Positions 51,086 through 59,820 of a DNA stretch of 64,000 bases are shown here, in pieces. The position numbers were made by a program, and so were the translations under genes. Numbering within the stretch: the stretch's first letter is position 1; each line of letters starts with the position of its first letter. Source of the DNA: JAZKID01 sp965247525 (GTDB taxonomy: Bacteria; Pseudomonadota; Alphaproteobacteria; Rhizobiales; UBA4765); the NCBI GenBank assembly GCA_965247525.1, contig OZ252015.1:1178001-1242000 (forward strand), read 5' to 3'. The notes below the pieces were generated by a model. The model was not told where the DNA came from. It saw nothing but the letters and a program-made list of their open reading frames with translations, and ran no database searches.

Positions 51086-51259
51086 TCTCGTGGATCAATT
51101 CGCGTTTCAGAGGCTTCAAGCGTCGCTGCAAGACGCAGGGCCGTTATGCTAAGTTGGCTTTACCGTTTATGGTCTTGGTTCTGTCCAATACCTGTCGTGG
51201 CAACAGGCAGCGCGCGCGCGTCTGCCATTCCCGCCCCCTTTTCCAATCGGAGCCCTATA

Positions 51260-52069
51260 ATGCATGACAGCCTGTTCGTTTTTGATATCGAAACCCTGCC
51301 CGACACCGATGCCGTCAAAGCCCTAACCGGAATTGAAAGCGAGGATGTCATGGTGCTGCGAAAGGCGCTGAGTGATTATCATTTAAAAATCACCGACGGC
51401 AAAAACGACTTTCCCCGCCAGCTGTTTCACCGCGTCATCGCCATCAGCTTTCTTGAAGCGCGCGTTGAAAAATCGGAAAACGGCGAGCGTTATGAGCTTA
51501 TCGAGCTGCGCTCCGGCGGCAGCGAAGCATCGAGCGAAAAAGAATTGCTACAAGGCTTTTTCAGCCATCTGGAGCAACGAAAAGCGCGGCTTGTGTCATT
51601 TAATGGCCGCGGCTTTGATCTGCCCGTTTTGAAATACCGCGCGATGAAACACGGCATTGCTGCGCCATGGTTTTACAATCGCGGCGACAAATGGAGCAAT
51701 TATTCAGCGCGTTACAGCGCCGACTGGCATTGCGATATTGCCGAGCTTGTCTCCGATTTTGGTGCGTCCGCCCGTGTGAAGCTTAACGAGCTGTGCGCGC
51801 TTTTAAATCTTCCCGGCAAGCTTGGCATGGACGGCGCCGATGTAGCGCCGGAATTCGACAAAGGACACATTGCTGGCATCCGCGCCTATTGCGAAACAGA
51901 TGTGCTGAACACCTATCTGGTGTATCTGCACCTGATGCAGCATCGTGGCACGCTATCGGCACGCAATTTTGAAGCGGCGATCGAACAGGTTCATCTTTAT
52001 CTGGAGCAGCAAGGCGCAAGCCGCCCGTATTTGAAAGAATTTGCGGATGCGTGGACAGGTCTGAACTGA
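51260..52069 (+). CDS. PolB-like 3'-5' exonuclease
   Basis: The protein has 269 residues. FVFDIETLPD at about 6-15 is exonuclease motif I (DxE), VSFNGRGFDLPVLKYRAM is motif II, and AYCETDVLNTYLVYLHLM is motif III (YxxxD type). This matches the predicted exonuclease family related to DNA polymerase B proofreading domains (DNA_pol_B_exo2 type). Its cellular role is not known; DNA repair is suggested by the DNA glycosylase gene 3 nt downstream. I start at ATG 51260, since upstream residues show no similarity. Confidence 0.9.
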   Translation: MHDSLFVFDIETLPDTDAVKALTGIESEDVMVLRKALSDYHLKITDGKNDFPRQLFHRVIAISFLEARVEKSENGERYELIELRSGGSEASSEKELLQGFFSHLEQRKARLVSFNGRGFDLPVLKYRAMKHGIAAPWFYNRGDKWSNYSARYSADWHCDIAELVSDFGASARVKLNELCALLNLPGKLGMDGADVAPEFDKGHIAGIRAYCETDVLNTYLVYLHLMQHRGTLSARNFEAAIEQVHLYLEQQGASRPYLKEFADAWTGLN

Positions 52070-52072
52070 AGC

Positions 52073-52636
52073 ATGGCCGCATCGCTTCCCAAACACGGCC
52101 CTCTGCCCGACACACACACCGTCCCCGACGTGCTCAGACAAAACCTTGATGTTGTTTTTTGCGGCACGGCGCTAGGGCATAAATCAGCGGTCGAACGCGC
52201 CTATTACGCGCATCCCGGCAACCTGTTCTGGCGCACGCTTTTTGAAACGGGTTTGACGCCAGAGCTGATAAAGCCTCACACTTACACCGATGTTTTGAAA
52301 CACGGGATCGGCCTGACCGATCTTTGCAAACATGCCTATGGCAGTGATGCGCTGTTGCCGGCTGACGGTCTGGACAGCAACGCCCGCGCTGCTTTGATGG
52401 CAAAAATTTTAGAATTCCAGCCGCGCTTTCTTGCATTCACCAGCAAGACGGCGGCCGCTTGTTTTTTGCAAAAGCCGACGGGCAAACTTGCCTATGGTCT
52501 GCAGGACGCGCTTTGCGGCCTTACGCAGATTTATGTGCTGACATCGCCATCGGGCTTAAGCCGCAGTTACTGGAATGTAGGGGTGTGGAAAGAGCTTGCT
52601 GACAACTGCGATACGCCCGCACGTGCTAAATCATAA
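52073..52636 (+). CDS. TDG/MUG-like DNA glycosylase
   Basis: The protein has 187 residues of the uracil-DNA glycosylase superfamily. LDVVFCGTALGHKSA takes the place of the GINPG motif in MUG, AYYAHPGNLFWRTLFETGL holds the base-flipping/aromatic part, and HGIGLTDLCKHAYGSD is the third motif. C-terminal VLTSPSGLSRSYWNVGVWKEL is the insertion-loop motif. It removes mismatched uracil or thymine. The altered first motif marks it as a divergent branch. It overlaps the convergent membrane-protein gene by 11 nt. Confidence 0.85.
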   Translation: MAASLPKHGPLPDTHTVPDVLRQNLDVVFCGTALGHKSAVERAYYAHPGNLFWRTLFETGLTPELIKPHTYTDVLKHGIGLTDLCKHAYGSDALLPADGLDSNARAALMAKILEFQPRFLAFTSKTAAACFLQKPTGKLAYGLQDALCGLTQIYVLTSPSGLSRSYWNVGVWKELADNCDTPARAKS

Positions 52637-52925
52637 GCTTGGCGAAAAATAAAAGAATGAAAACAATCACAACGACCGGCGTCAGATAGCGCTTCCATTT
52701 TTCACCCTGACGAATTCCTGCAGGGTGCACAAAGGCCCAGCGCAAGGCAAACCCCAGCGAAAGAGAAAGCCCTGCCAGAATCATGCCAAAGATAAAGGCC
52801 TCATTTGGCCCAACAAAATCTGGCGCATTGCTCGGCAGGTCGAAAAAGAGAAATACAGCGAAGGCCGCAAGAGCAACTGCCAGCAGCGCAAATATCCAGA
52901 AAAGAACTTTTCCGAATTTTGCCAT
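52626..52925 (-). CDS. Small membrane protein, three helices
   Basis: The protein has 99 residues with hydrophobic helices at about 5-28, 42-66 and 80-98. Between them are PSNAPDFVGPNEAF and HPAGIRQGEKWKRY. No family recognised. Its ATG directly follows the stop of the RlpA-like gene (no gap), so the two are co-translated. Confidence 0.7.
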   Translation of the reverse strand: MAKFGKVLFWIFALLAVALAAFAVFLFFDLPSNAPDFVGPNEAFIFGMILAGLSLSLGFALRWAFVHPAGIRQGEKWKRYLTPVVVIVFILLFFAKLMI

Positions 52926-53282
52926 TTAGCGCAAAGCAACCACGCTGACATTTGTCAGACCGCTGACGCCAATGGCGCGTGCGGCGGCAGGCGACAGATC
53001 GATCACACGGCCACGTACGAATGGCCCGCGATCATTGATACGGACAATGGCGGTGCGCCCGTTTTTTGAGTTTGTGACACGCACTTTCGTTCCAAAAGGC
53101 AGTGTGCGATGCGCGGCCGTCATGGCGTGTACGTTCAGCCGTTCGCCACTGGCCGTGCGTTTGCCGGCATAGCCGTCACCATTGCCATAGATCGAGGCGA
53201 TCCCCGATTGAGCCAGTGCAGCGCTGCTTAAAAAGGCGCTGAAAAGCACCAGCCCCAAAAATGTAATGATCGGTCTTGCCAT
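52926..53282 (-). CDS. RlpA-like double-psi beta-barrel exported protein
   Basis: The protein has 118 residues. Signal peptide MARPIITFLGLVLFSAFLSS then AALA. The DPBB domain shows GIASIYGNGDGYAGKRTASGE, AMTAAHRTLPFGTKVRVTN and VRINDRGPFVRGRVIDLSPAAA, the last with the catalytic Asp. RlpA proteins cut naked glycan strands at the septum. It lacks a SPOR domain and a lipobox. The start is at 53282; the upstream extension is not signal-like. It is the tandem paralogue of the next gene, 19 nt upstream. Confidence 0.9.
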   Translation of the reverse strand: MARPIITFLGLVLFSAFLSSAALAQSGIASIYGNGDGYAGKRTASGERLNVHAMTAAHRTLPFGTKVRVTNSKNGRTAIVRINDRGPFVRGRVIDLSPAAARAIGVSGLTNVSVVALR

Positions 53283-53301
53283 GTCTCTGCCCTTTATAAT
53301 T

Positions 53302-53712
53302 TTAGCGCCTTGCAAAATTTTGCGGGCGCTCGACGACTTCGATTGTCACCGGCGCGACGCCGACAAATCCGATCTCACGGGCTGCCGATGTCGTCAGGTC
53401 GATCACGCGTCCGCGGACAAAGGGCCCGCGATCATTGATCGTGACCAATGTTGAACGTCCACTGCGTGTATTTGTTACACGCACCACCGTCCCAAATGGC
53501 AAAGTGCGGTGGGCGGCCGTCATGCCATAAGGATTGGCCATCTGGCCGCTTGCGGTGCGGTGACCGGCCATTGAATAATGCGAGGCCATGCCGCTTTGCA
53601 TTCCTTGCGAATATGCAGGCGCCTGAGAACCTATCGAACCAACCTCGTCTTGCGACGTGACACAGCCGCCAAGAGCCAGCCCTAAAAAAAGCAGTGAAAT
53701 TTGTGTTTTCAT
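53302..53712 (-). CDS. RlpA-like lipoprotein
   Basis: The protein has 136 residues. Lipobox LGGC with acylated C17. After a linker, the DPBB domain has the same motifs as the next gene (MASHYSMAGHRTASGQ, GMTAAHRTLPFGTVVRVTN, VTINDRGPFVRGRVIDLTTSAA). It is short and without SPOR. Two RlpA paralogues in tandem, one lipid-anchored and one soluble, suggest division of labour at the septum. The 80-nt gap upstream separates it from the PLP-protein gene. Confidence 0.92.
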   Translation of the reverse strand: MKTQISLLFLGLALGGCVTSQDEVGSIGSQAPAYSQGMQSGMASHYSMAGHRTASGQMANPYGMTAAHRTLPFGTVVRVTNTRSGRSTLVTINDRGPFVRGRVIDLTTSAAREIGFVGVAPVTIEVVERPQNFARR

Positions 53713-53792
53713 CGTTTATAACCCCATTTTTCAACGTATTTAAACGGTTGAGCCCTCTCTTCATGGCATAAAAATGGCTGATGCGCTGATTT

Positions 53793-54566
53793 TTATAGGG
53801 CGGCGCGGGCCCCGAAAAGCGCGCTTCCGACGCGCACATATGTCGCGCCCAGCCAGATGGCCTCTTCAAAATCGGCCGACATCCCCATTGAAAGCTCTGT
53901 AACAACCGCCTCTTTGGCCAGCTTGGCCAGAAGCGCAAAATGCGGGCCGGGTGGCTGGTCGGCTGGTGGAATGCACATCAGACCGGAAATCGTGAGGCCA
54001 TATGTTTTACGGCAGTGTTGCACAAATGCGACTGTTTCGCGTGGGCTCACACCCGCCTTTTGCGGCTCTTGCCCTGTATTGACCTGCACAAACAGTTTCG
54101 TAAGCCTTTTCGATTGAGCCATCTGCTTTGTTGTCGCGGCGCTATTCGCTTCGCTCGAGCGCAGCTCGGGCAAAGCTATGTCTTGCGCCATTCGGCAAGC
54201 CTCGGGCGCCAATCGCGCGAATTCCTTGGCCAAAGCGGCTGCAAGGCTGTCGCGGTCGAGGGTTTCAATGACATCAAACAACGACACCGCCTCTTTGACC
54301 TTGTTGGTTTGCAAAGGGCCGATGAGGTGCAAAACCGCGTCAGGGTAGATTTGGCGCAAGTCCGGCCATTTTGCGGCCGCTTCCTGCACGCGGTTCTCGC
54401 CGAACACACGCTGACCTGCATCAAGAAACGGGCGGATCTGTTCTGCGGCAAAGGTTTTGGAAACCGCGACAAGCTGTGCAGCCTCGCTCGCGCGGTGCGC
54501 GATGCCACATGCCTCATCCATTCGCGCTTTGATCTCTGCCAATTTTCCAGCGGCGTCTGTGTCCAT
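53793..54566 (-). CDS. PLP homeostasis protein (YggS/PLPBP family) with in-frame insertion
   Basis: The protein has 257 residues, longer than the usual 220-235. VAVSKTFAAEQIRPFLDAGQRVFGENRVQEAA (in part: LVAVSKT with the PLP lysine, and FGENRVQEA), LHLIGPLQTNKV and LSMGMSADFEEAIWLGATYVRVGSALFG are diagnostic. Residues about 122-152 (with LPELRSSEANSAATTKQMAQ) are extra and coincide with a 52-bp palindromic element at 54125-54176. It lies before the loop VQVNTGQEPQKAG and should be on the surface. It keeps vitamin B6 levels in balance. Confidence 0.93.
   Translation of the reverse strand: MDTDAAGKLAEIKARMDEACGIAHRASEAAQLVAVSKTFAAEQIRPFLDAGQRVFGENRVQEAAAKWPDLRQIYPDAVLHLIGPLQTNKVKEAVSLFDVIETLDRDSLAAALAKEFARLAPEACRMAQDIALPELRSSEANSAATTKQMAQSKRLTKLFVQVNTGQEPQKAGVSPRETVAFVQHCRKTYGLTISGLMCIPPADQPPGPHFALLAKLAKEAVVTELSMGMSADFEEAIWLGATYVRVGSALFGARAAL
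54125..54176. repeat. Palindromic element inside the PLP-protein gene
   Basis: GCTTTG at 54125-54130 pairs with CAAAGC at 54171-54176, and GCGCT at 54139-54143 pairs with AGCGC at 54158-54162. Both pairs have the same centre (54150.5). The element lies in the extra segment of the protein and keeps the reading frame, like the palindromic elements inserted in Rickettsia genes. Confidence 0.6.
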
Positions 54567-54663
54567 GCTGGTGTTGTGGCGAATTTTTCTGTGGCACGCA
54601 AATTATTGATTTGCTCAATCTTTTCAGCCAAGGTTCCGGCGTCTTTTAATTTTACAAAGTGTC

Positions 54664-57294
54664 ATGACGCAAAAACCTGTTGTTGAACGTTACAATCCCA
54701 AAACCAGTGAAGCCAAATGGCAGAAGGAATGGGACGCACAAAAGCTGTTTGAGACAGACAACAGTGACACGCGCGACAATTTCTACGTGCTTGAAATGTT
54801 TCCCTACCCTTCAGGGCGCATTCACATGGGCCATGTCCGCAACTATGCAATGGGCGATGTGCTGGCGCGCTACAAACGCGCGAAGGGTTTTTCAGTACTG
54901 CACCCGATGGGGTGGGATGCGTTCGGACTGCCTGCCGAAAACGCGGCCATTGAAAAAAAGATTCATCCGCGCGACTGGACCTATAAAAATATTGAAGTGA
55001 TGCGCGGCCAGCTGAAAAGCATGGGGCTTTCACTCGACTGGTCTCGTGAATTTGCAACATGCGATGTTGCTTACTACGCGCAGCAGCAAAAACTGTTTCT
55101 CGACTTTCTTGAAAACGGTCTCGTTACGCGCAAAACATCCAAGGTGAACTGGGATCCTGTCGACAATACGGTTCTTGCCAATGAGCAGGTGGTTGACGGA
55201 CGCGGCTGGCGCTCGAACGCGCTTGTTGAACAGCGCGAACTGACACAGTGGTTTTTTACCATCAGTGATTATGCCGACGATCTGTTGCAAGGCCTCGATA
55301 CGCTCGAGCGCTGGCCGGACAAAGTCCGTCTGATGCAAAAAAACTGGATCGGCAAATCCGAAGGCCTGAAAATCCGCTGGGACTTGTCCGACACGGCGGG
55401 CGCATTTTCTGAAATTCCTGTTTACACAACACGGCCCGACACCTTGTTTGGCGCAAGCTTCATCGCCATTGCCGCCGACCACCCACTGGCCAAACACTCT
55501 GCCACTTTAAACCCGAAAATTGCGGACTTCTGCGTGGCCTGCCAGCGCAGCGGCACAAGCGCCGAAGCCATTGAAACCGCTGAAAAAGAAGGTGTCGATA
55601 CAGGTCTGTTCGTCACCCACCCATTCGACGACAACTGGCGCATTCCTGTCTGGGTCGCAAATTTCGTGCTGATGGATTACGGAACGGGCGCCGTGTTTGG
55701 TTGCCCTGCCCATGACGAACGCGATTACGAATTTGCGCAAAAATACAAACTCCCGATTGTGCCCGTTGTGCTGCCGCATGGCGCAGACGCTGCCACTTTT
55801 GCATTGGACGGCAAAGCCTATACCGGCGATGGCACAGTTTTCAATTCGCGCTTTCTCGATGGCCTGACAACAGACGCCGCGTTTGAAAAAGCCGCCGAAA
55901 AACTATCCCAGCAACTTCTGGTTGGTTCGCCGCAAGCCGTGCGGCAGGTCAATTACCGTCTGCGCGATTGGGGCATTTCACGCCAACGCTACTGGGGTTG
56001 CCCGATACCGATTGTTCATTGCGCAGCGTGCGGCGTGCTACCCGTGCCTGCGGCCGACCTTCCGGTTGTCCTGCCCAACGACATTACATTCGACCGCCCC
56101 GGCAACCCGCTCGACCATCATCCGACATGGAAACATGTGCCCTGTCCGAAATGCGCAAAGCCTGCGACGCGCGAGACAGACACGATGGATACATTCGTGG
56201 ATTCATCGTGGTATTTTGCGCGCTTCACATCGCCGCATCTCACGACATCGCCGCTTGATACGTCCGTCGTTGATCGCTGGCTGCCTGTCGACCAGTATAT
56301 TGGCGGCATCGAGCACGCGATCCTTCATCTTCTCTATGCGCGCTTCATGACGCGGGCCTTGCATAAAAGCGGCTACACCTCTGTCACCGAACCTTTTGCC
56401 GGCCTGTTCACGCAAGGCATGGTTGTTCATGAAACCTATAAAAACCAGAACGGTGACTGGGTCGAACCTGCGCAGATCGACATTTCGGGTGAAGGCGCAT
56501 TACGCCGCGCCGTCATGCGTGAGTGTGGCGCGGCCGTTGAAATCGGCGCGATTGAGAAAATGTCGAAGTCCAAGAAGAACGTCGTCGATCCAGATGACAT
56601 TATTTCAAGCTACGGCGCCGACACCGCGCGCTGGTTCATGCTGTCCGACAGCCCTCCTGAGCGCGATGTCATCTGGTCAGAACAGGGCGTTGAAGGCGCG
56701 TTTCGCTTTGTCCAGCGCGTCTGGCGGCTTGTGAATGACGTGGCCAGCCTTGAAAAGCCCGCGTCAGATACAGCGCCGTCCAATGAGAGCCTGCATTTAC
56801 GAAAAGCCAGCCATCGCACGCTTTACACGGTTGAGCGCAATCTGGACACGTTGCGATTTAATGTCGCTATCGCCCAAATCTACGATCTGGCCAATAAAAT
56901 CGGCACCGCACTGCAACATTTTGACAAAGCGCCGCAAAGCGCTTTGTTGACTGCTCTTCGCGAAGCTGGCGATCTGCTTGTTCAGATGATTGCCCCCATG
57001 ATGCCGCATCTGGCCGAGACGTGCTGGGTGGTTCTTGGCAACGAGGGTCTCGTCGCCGCTGCCCCTTGGCCAGCCGCTGATGCATCGCTTCTTGAAGATG
57101 ACAGCATCACATTGCCCATTCAGATTAATGGTCGTAAAAGGGCTGAGATTACGGTGCCAAAAACGGCAGATAAAGCGGCGGTTGAGCAGCTTGTTCTTGC
57201 CGACGAAGGTCTGAACAAGATCCTCAATGGGCGCGCCGTTAAAAAACTGATTGTGGTGCCGCAACGCATCGTCAATCTCGTCATCGAGGAATAA
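54664..57294 (+). CDS. leuS: Leucyl-tRNA synthetase
   Basis: The protein has 876 residues, full length. The HIGH-type motif is PSGRIHMGHVRNYAMGD at about 44-60, the editing domain (TRPDTLFGASFIAIAADHPL, YGTGAVFGCPAHDERD) is at about 245-410, a zinc-like insertion CPKC is present, and KMSKSKKN at about 632-639 is the second signature. A C-terminal domain completes it. It charges tRNA-Leu. Next come lptE and, after an OPT gene, holA, the usual leuS-lptE-holA order. Confidence 0.99.
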   Translation: MTQKPVVERYNPKTSEAKWQKEWDAQKLFETDNSDTRDNFYVLEMFPYPSGRIHMGHVRNYAMGDVLARYKRAKGFSVLHPMGWDAFGLPAENAAIEKKIHPRDWTYKNIEVMRGQLKSMGLSLDWSREFATCDVAYYAQQQKLFLDFLENGLVTRKTSKVNWDPVDNTVLANEQVVDGRGWRSNALVEQRELTQWFFTISDYADDLLQGLDTLERWPDKVRLMQKNWIGKSEGLKIRWDLSDTAGAFSEIPVYTTRPDTLFGASFIAIAADHPLAKHSATLNPKIADFCVACQRSGTSAEAIETAEKEGVDTGLFVTHPFDDNWRIPVWVANFVLMDYGTGAVFGCPAHDERDYEFAQKYKLPIVPVVLPHGADAATFALDGKAYTGDGTVFNSRFLDGLTTDAAFEKAAEKLSQQLLVGSPQAVRQVNYRLRDWGISRQRYWGCPIPIVHCAACGVLPVPAADLPVVLPNDITFDRPGNPLDHHPTWKHVPCPKCAKPATRETDTMDTFVDSSWYFARFTSPHLTTSPLDTSVVDRWLPVDQYIGGIEHAILHLLYARFMTRALHKSGYTSVTEPFAGLFTQGMVVHETYKNQNGDWVEPAQIDISGEGALRRAVMRECGAAVEIGAIEKMSKSKKNVVDPDDIISSYGADTARWFMLSDSPPERDVIWSEQGVEGAFRFVQRVWRLVNDVASLEKPASDTAPSNESLHLRKASHRTLYTVERNLDTLRFNVAIAQIYDLANKIGTALQHFDKAPQSALLTALREAGDLLVQMIAPMMPHLAETCWVVLGNEGLVAAAPWPAADASLLEDDSITLPIQINGRKRAEITVPKTADKAAVEQLVLADEGLNKILNGRAVKKLIVVPQRIVNLVIEE

Positions 57295-57295
57295 G

Positions 57296-57811
57296 ATGAA
57301 AAGACTTCACCTGCTGCTCTGTGTGCTTGGCCTCTCGCTTGGAGCCTGCACCGTGCAGCCGCTTTATGGCACATTCGGTGCTGGCGGCGCGCCCTCCATC
57401 GGCTCGCATCTGTCGGAAATTGAAATTGCACAGGCCGACAGCCGCACAGCTATCTCTCTTCGCAATGAACTGATTTTCGCATTCACCGGTGGCGGACAGG
57501 CTGTGACCAATGGCCGCTACCGTCTCGACATTACGATGGAGCAAAATGTCGCGCCGTCGCAATACGAGCAGATTTCGGGACGTGCAACGACAGAACTTTT
57601 GTATGTCGCCGCAAATTATCGGCTGTTCGACAAAGTCACAAAAACGGTCGTCTACAAATCGCGTTCATTTGGCCGTGCCAGCTATGACCGTGACATCAAC
57701 CGTTTCAGCAATGTGCGGGCGCTTCGCGATGGCGAAGACCGCGCTGTACGCACGCTTGCGCAAGAAATGCGCAACAGTCTCGCAAGCTATTTTGCGCAGG
57801 CGCAATCCTAA
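57296..57811 (+). CDS. lptE: LPS-assembly lipoprotein LptE
   Basis: The protein has 171 residues. Lipobox LGAC at about residues 15-18 followed by VQPLYG, the typical short LptE opening. The rest is the alpha/beta LptE domain (about 40-165; RATTELLYVAANYRLFD, VYKSRSFGRASYDRD). It plugs the LptD barrel at the outer membrane. It starts 1 nt after the leuS stop. The ATG at 57296 gives a proper lipoprotein signal. Confidence 0.92.
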   Translation: MKRLHLLLCVLGLSLGACTVQPLYGTFGAGGAPSIGSHLSEIEIAQADSRTAISLRNELIFAFTGGGQAVTNGRYRLDITMEQNVAPSQYEQISGRATTELLYVAANYRLFDKVTKTVVYKSRSFGRASYDRDINRFSNVRALRDGEDRAVRTLAQEMRNSLASYFAQAQS

Positions 57812-57852
57812 ACGACACTACAAATAGAACATCAAAGCCTTGGGGGGCATAA

Positions 57853-59814
57853 ATGACACAGACGAGTAAAGAACTAACGCTACGAGGTTTCATTCTTGGC
57901 GTGCTTATCACTTTCGTATTTACCGCAGCCAACGTGTACCTAGGTTTGAAAGTCGGTTTGACTTTCGCCTCTTCCATTCCTGCTGCTGTCATTTCGATGG
58001 CTGTTCTCAGCCTGTTCCGTAATTCATCAATCCTGGAAAACAACATCGTGCAGACGGTTGCGTCGGCCGCCGGCACGCTCTCTGCTATCATCTTTGTCTT
58101 GCCTGGCCTTGTAATTGTTGGCTGGTGGGCCTCCTTCCCGTTCTGGCTGACCTTCCTTGTCTGCGCATCGGGCGGTATTCTTGGCGTGCTTTTCACAATT
58201 CCGCTGCGCCGTGCACTGGTCACAGATTCAGACCTTCCTTATCCTGAAGGTGTTGCTGCCGCCGAAGTTCTCAAAGTCGGCTCAGCCTCGCGCGAAGGCA
58301 CGAATGAATCGCGCGAAGGTCTGTTTGCCGTGATCTACGGCACGCTGGCATCCGCCGGTCTTGCCGCGCTCGCCGCCACGCAATATGCCGCTGGCGAAAT
58401 GCAGCAGTTCTTTCGTTTCGGCAACAGCGCAAGCAGCTATAATTTTGCGTTCTCGCTCGCGTTGTTTGGTGCAGGACATCTTGTCGGCCTTTCGGTCGGC
58501 ATTGCGATGCTGATTGGCATCATCATTGCCTGGGGCGTTGCCATTCCTTACCTCACATCTGTCACGCCCATTCTCGCCGACCAGACTTTGGCGAGCTATG
58601 TCACATTTATCTGGAAACATGATGTGCGCTTTATCGGTGCGGGTTGCATCGGCATTGCCGCAATCTGGACTCTCGTGCGTCTTGCTGGCCCGCTTCTGCA
58701 CGGCCTGCGCATGAGCATTTCCTCTGCCAATGTGCAGATGGGCACAAGCGCAAACCCTCTTGACCGCGATCTCTCGCCGAAAGTTGTGTTGTCGCTGGCC
58801 ATTGTCTGCTTCCTCGTGATCGGCGCGCTGAGCTATCAGTTCGCAACGGCCAGCGCGCTGAGTGCCAGCGCTGGTGTGCTGACAGCTGTTGCCATCCCGT
58901 TCATCCTGGTCATCGGCTTTATCATCGCGGCGATCTGCGGCTATATGGCCGGCCTGATCGGTGCGTCGAACAGCCCGATCTCTGGCGTTGGTATTCTTGC
59001 CATCATGATTTCGGCGACATTGTTTGTCTCGACCGTTGCCGTCACACCGGACAACCAGAAAGCGCTTGTCGCTTTTGCCCTGTTCATCACGGCCATCGTC
59101 TTTTCGATTGCCACCATCTCCAACGACAACTTGCAGGATTTGAAAACAGGCCAGCTCGTTGGGGCAGCGCCATGGCGCCAGCAGATCGCGCTCATCGTCG
59201 GCGTTCTTGCCGGCGCTGTCGTTATTCCACCCGTTCTGAACCTTCTGGCACAGGCTTATGGCTTTGCCGGACAAGCGGTCTTGCCAAGTGCAACGCTTGC
59301 ACCGCTTCCTGCACCGCAGGCCAGCCTGATCTCGGCGCTGGCGCTGGGCATTGTTGGCAGCAATCTTGATTGGGTCATGATCAGCATTGGTGCGCTTGTT
59401 GGGGCAGCTGCAATCATGGTCGATGAAGTGATGCGCAAACGCAATCTGTTGCGTCTGCCGCCACTTGCCATCGGCATCGCCATCTATCTGCCGATGAGCG
59501 CGTCGCTTCCTGTTGTCATCGGCGCCATTGTAGGCTGGTATTACAACCGCTTTGCGGCACGCACGAAAGATCCCGCACGCGCGGAACGTCTTGGCGTTCT
59601 TGTGGCCTCCGGATTGATCGTCGGTGAAAGCCTTTTTGGTGTCGCACTTGCAGGCCTGATCGTCGGCCTCAGCCAGGACGCGCCACTCTCACTCGCGCCG
59701 AAAGATTTCGCACATGCGGAAATGATCGGACCGCTGGCCTTCCTCGCGCTGATCTTTGTCCTTTACAGCTGGATGGTTCGCCGCGCACGCCAAGCGCCTG
59801 CTATGACGGCGTAA
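57853..59814 (+). CDS. OPT-family oligopeptide/metal-chelate transporter
   Basis: The protein has 653 residues with about 15 hydrophobic helices. RGFILGVLITFVFTAANVYLGLKVGLTFASSIPAAVISM at the N-terminus (cited as GVLITFVFTAANVYLGLKVG), DLPYPEGVAAAEVL, GASNSPISGVGI and SNDNLQDLKTGQLVGA are OPT motifs. The substrate may be peptides or siderophore-like chelates. It lies between lptE (41 nt) and holA (6 nt), breaking the common lptE-holA adjacency. Codon use appears similar to neighbours. Confidence 0.93.
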   Translation: MTQTSKELTLRGFILGVLITFVFTAANVYLGLKVGLTFASSIPAAVISMAVLSLFRNSSILENNIVQTVASAAGTLSAIIFVLPGLVIVGWWASFPFWLTFLVCASGGILGVLFTIPLRRALVTDSDLPYPEGVAAAEVLKVGSASREGTNESREGLFAVIYGTLASAGLAALAATQYAAGEMQQFFRFGNSASSYNFAFSLALFGAGHLVGLSVGIAMLIGIIIAWGVAIPYLTSVTPILADQTLASYVTFIWKHDVRFIGAGCIGIAAIWTLVRLAGPLLHGLRMSISSANVQMGTSANPLDRDLSPKVVLSLAIVCFLVIGALSYQFATASALSASAGVLTAVAIPFILVIGFIIAAICGYMAGLIGASNSPISGVGILAIMISATLFVSTVAVTPDNQKALVAFALFITAIVFSIATISNDNLQDLKTGQLVGAAPWRQQIALIVGVLAGAVVIPPVLNLLAQAYGFAGQAVLPSATLAPLPAPQASLISALALGIVGSNLDWVMISIGALVGAAAIMVDEVMRKRNLLRLPPLAIGIAIYLPMSASLPVVIGAIVGWYYNRFAARTKDPARAERLGVLVASGLIVGESLFGVALAGLIVGLSQDAPLSLAPKDFAHAEMIGPLAFLALIFVLYSWMVRRARQAPAMTA

Positions 59815-59820
59815 CACAAC

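Noticed and set aside
58282..59274. Minus-strand open frame (330 codons) opposite the OPT transporter
   Set aside because: Shadow frame rich in Arg, Asp and Asn; the OPT motifs are on the plus strand.
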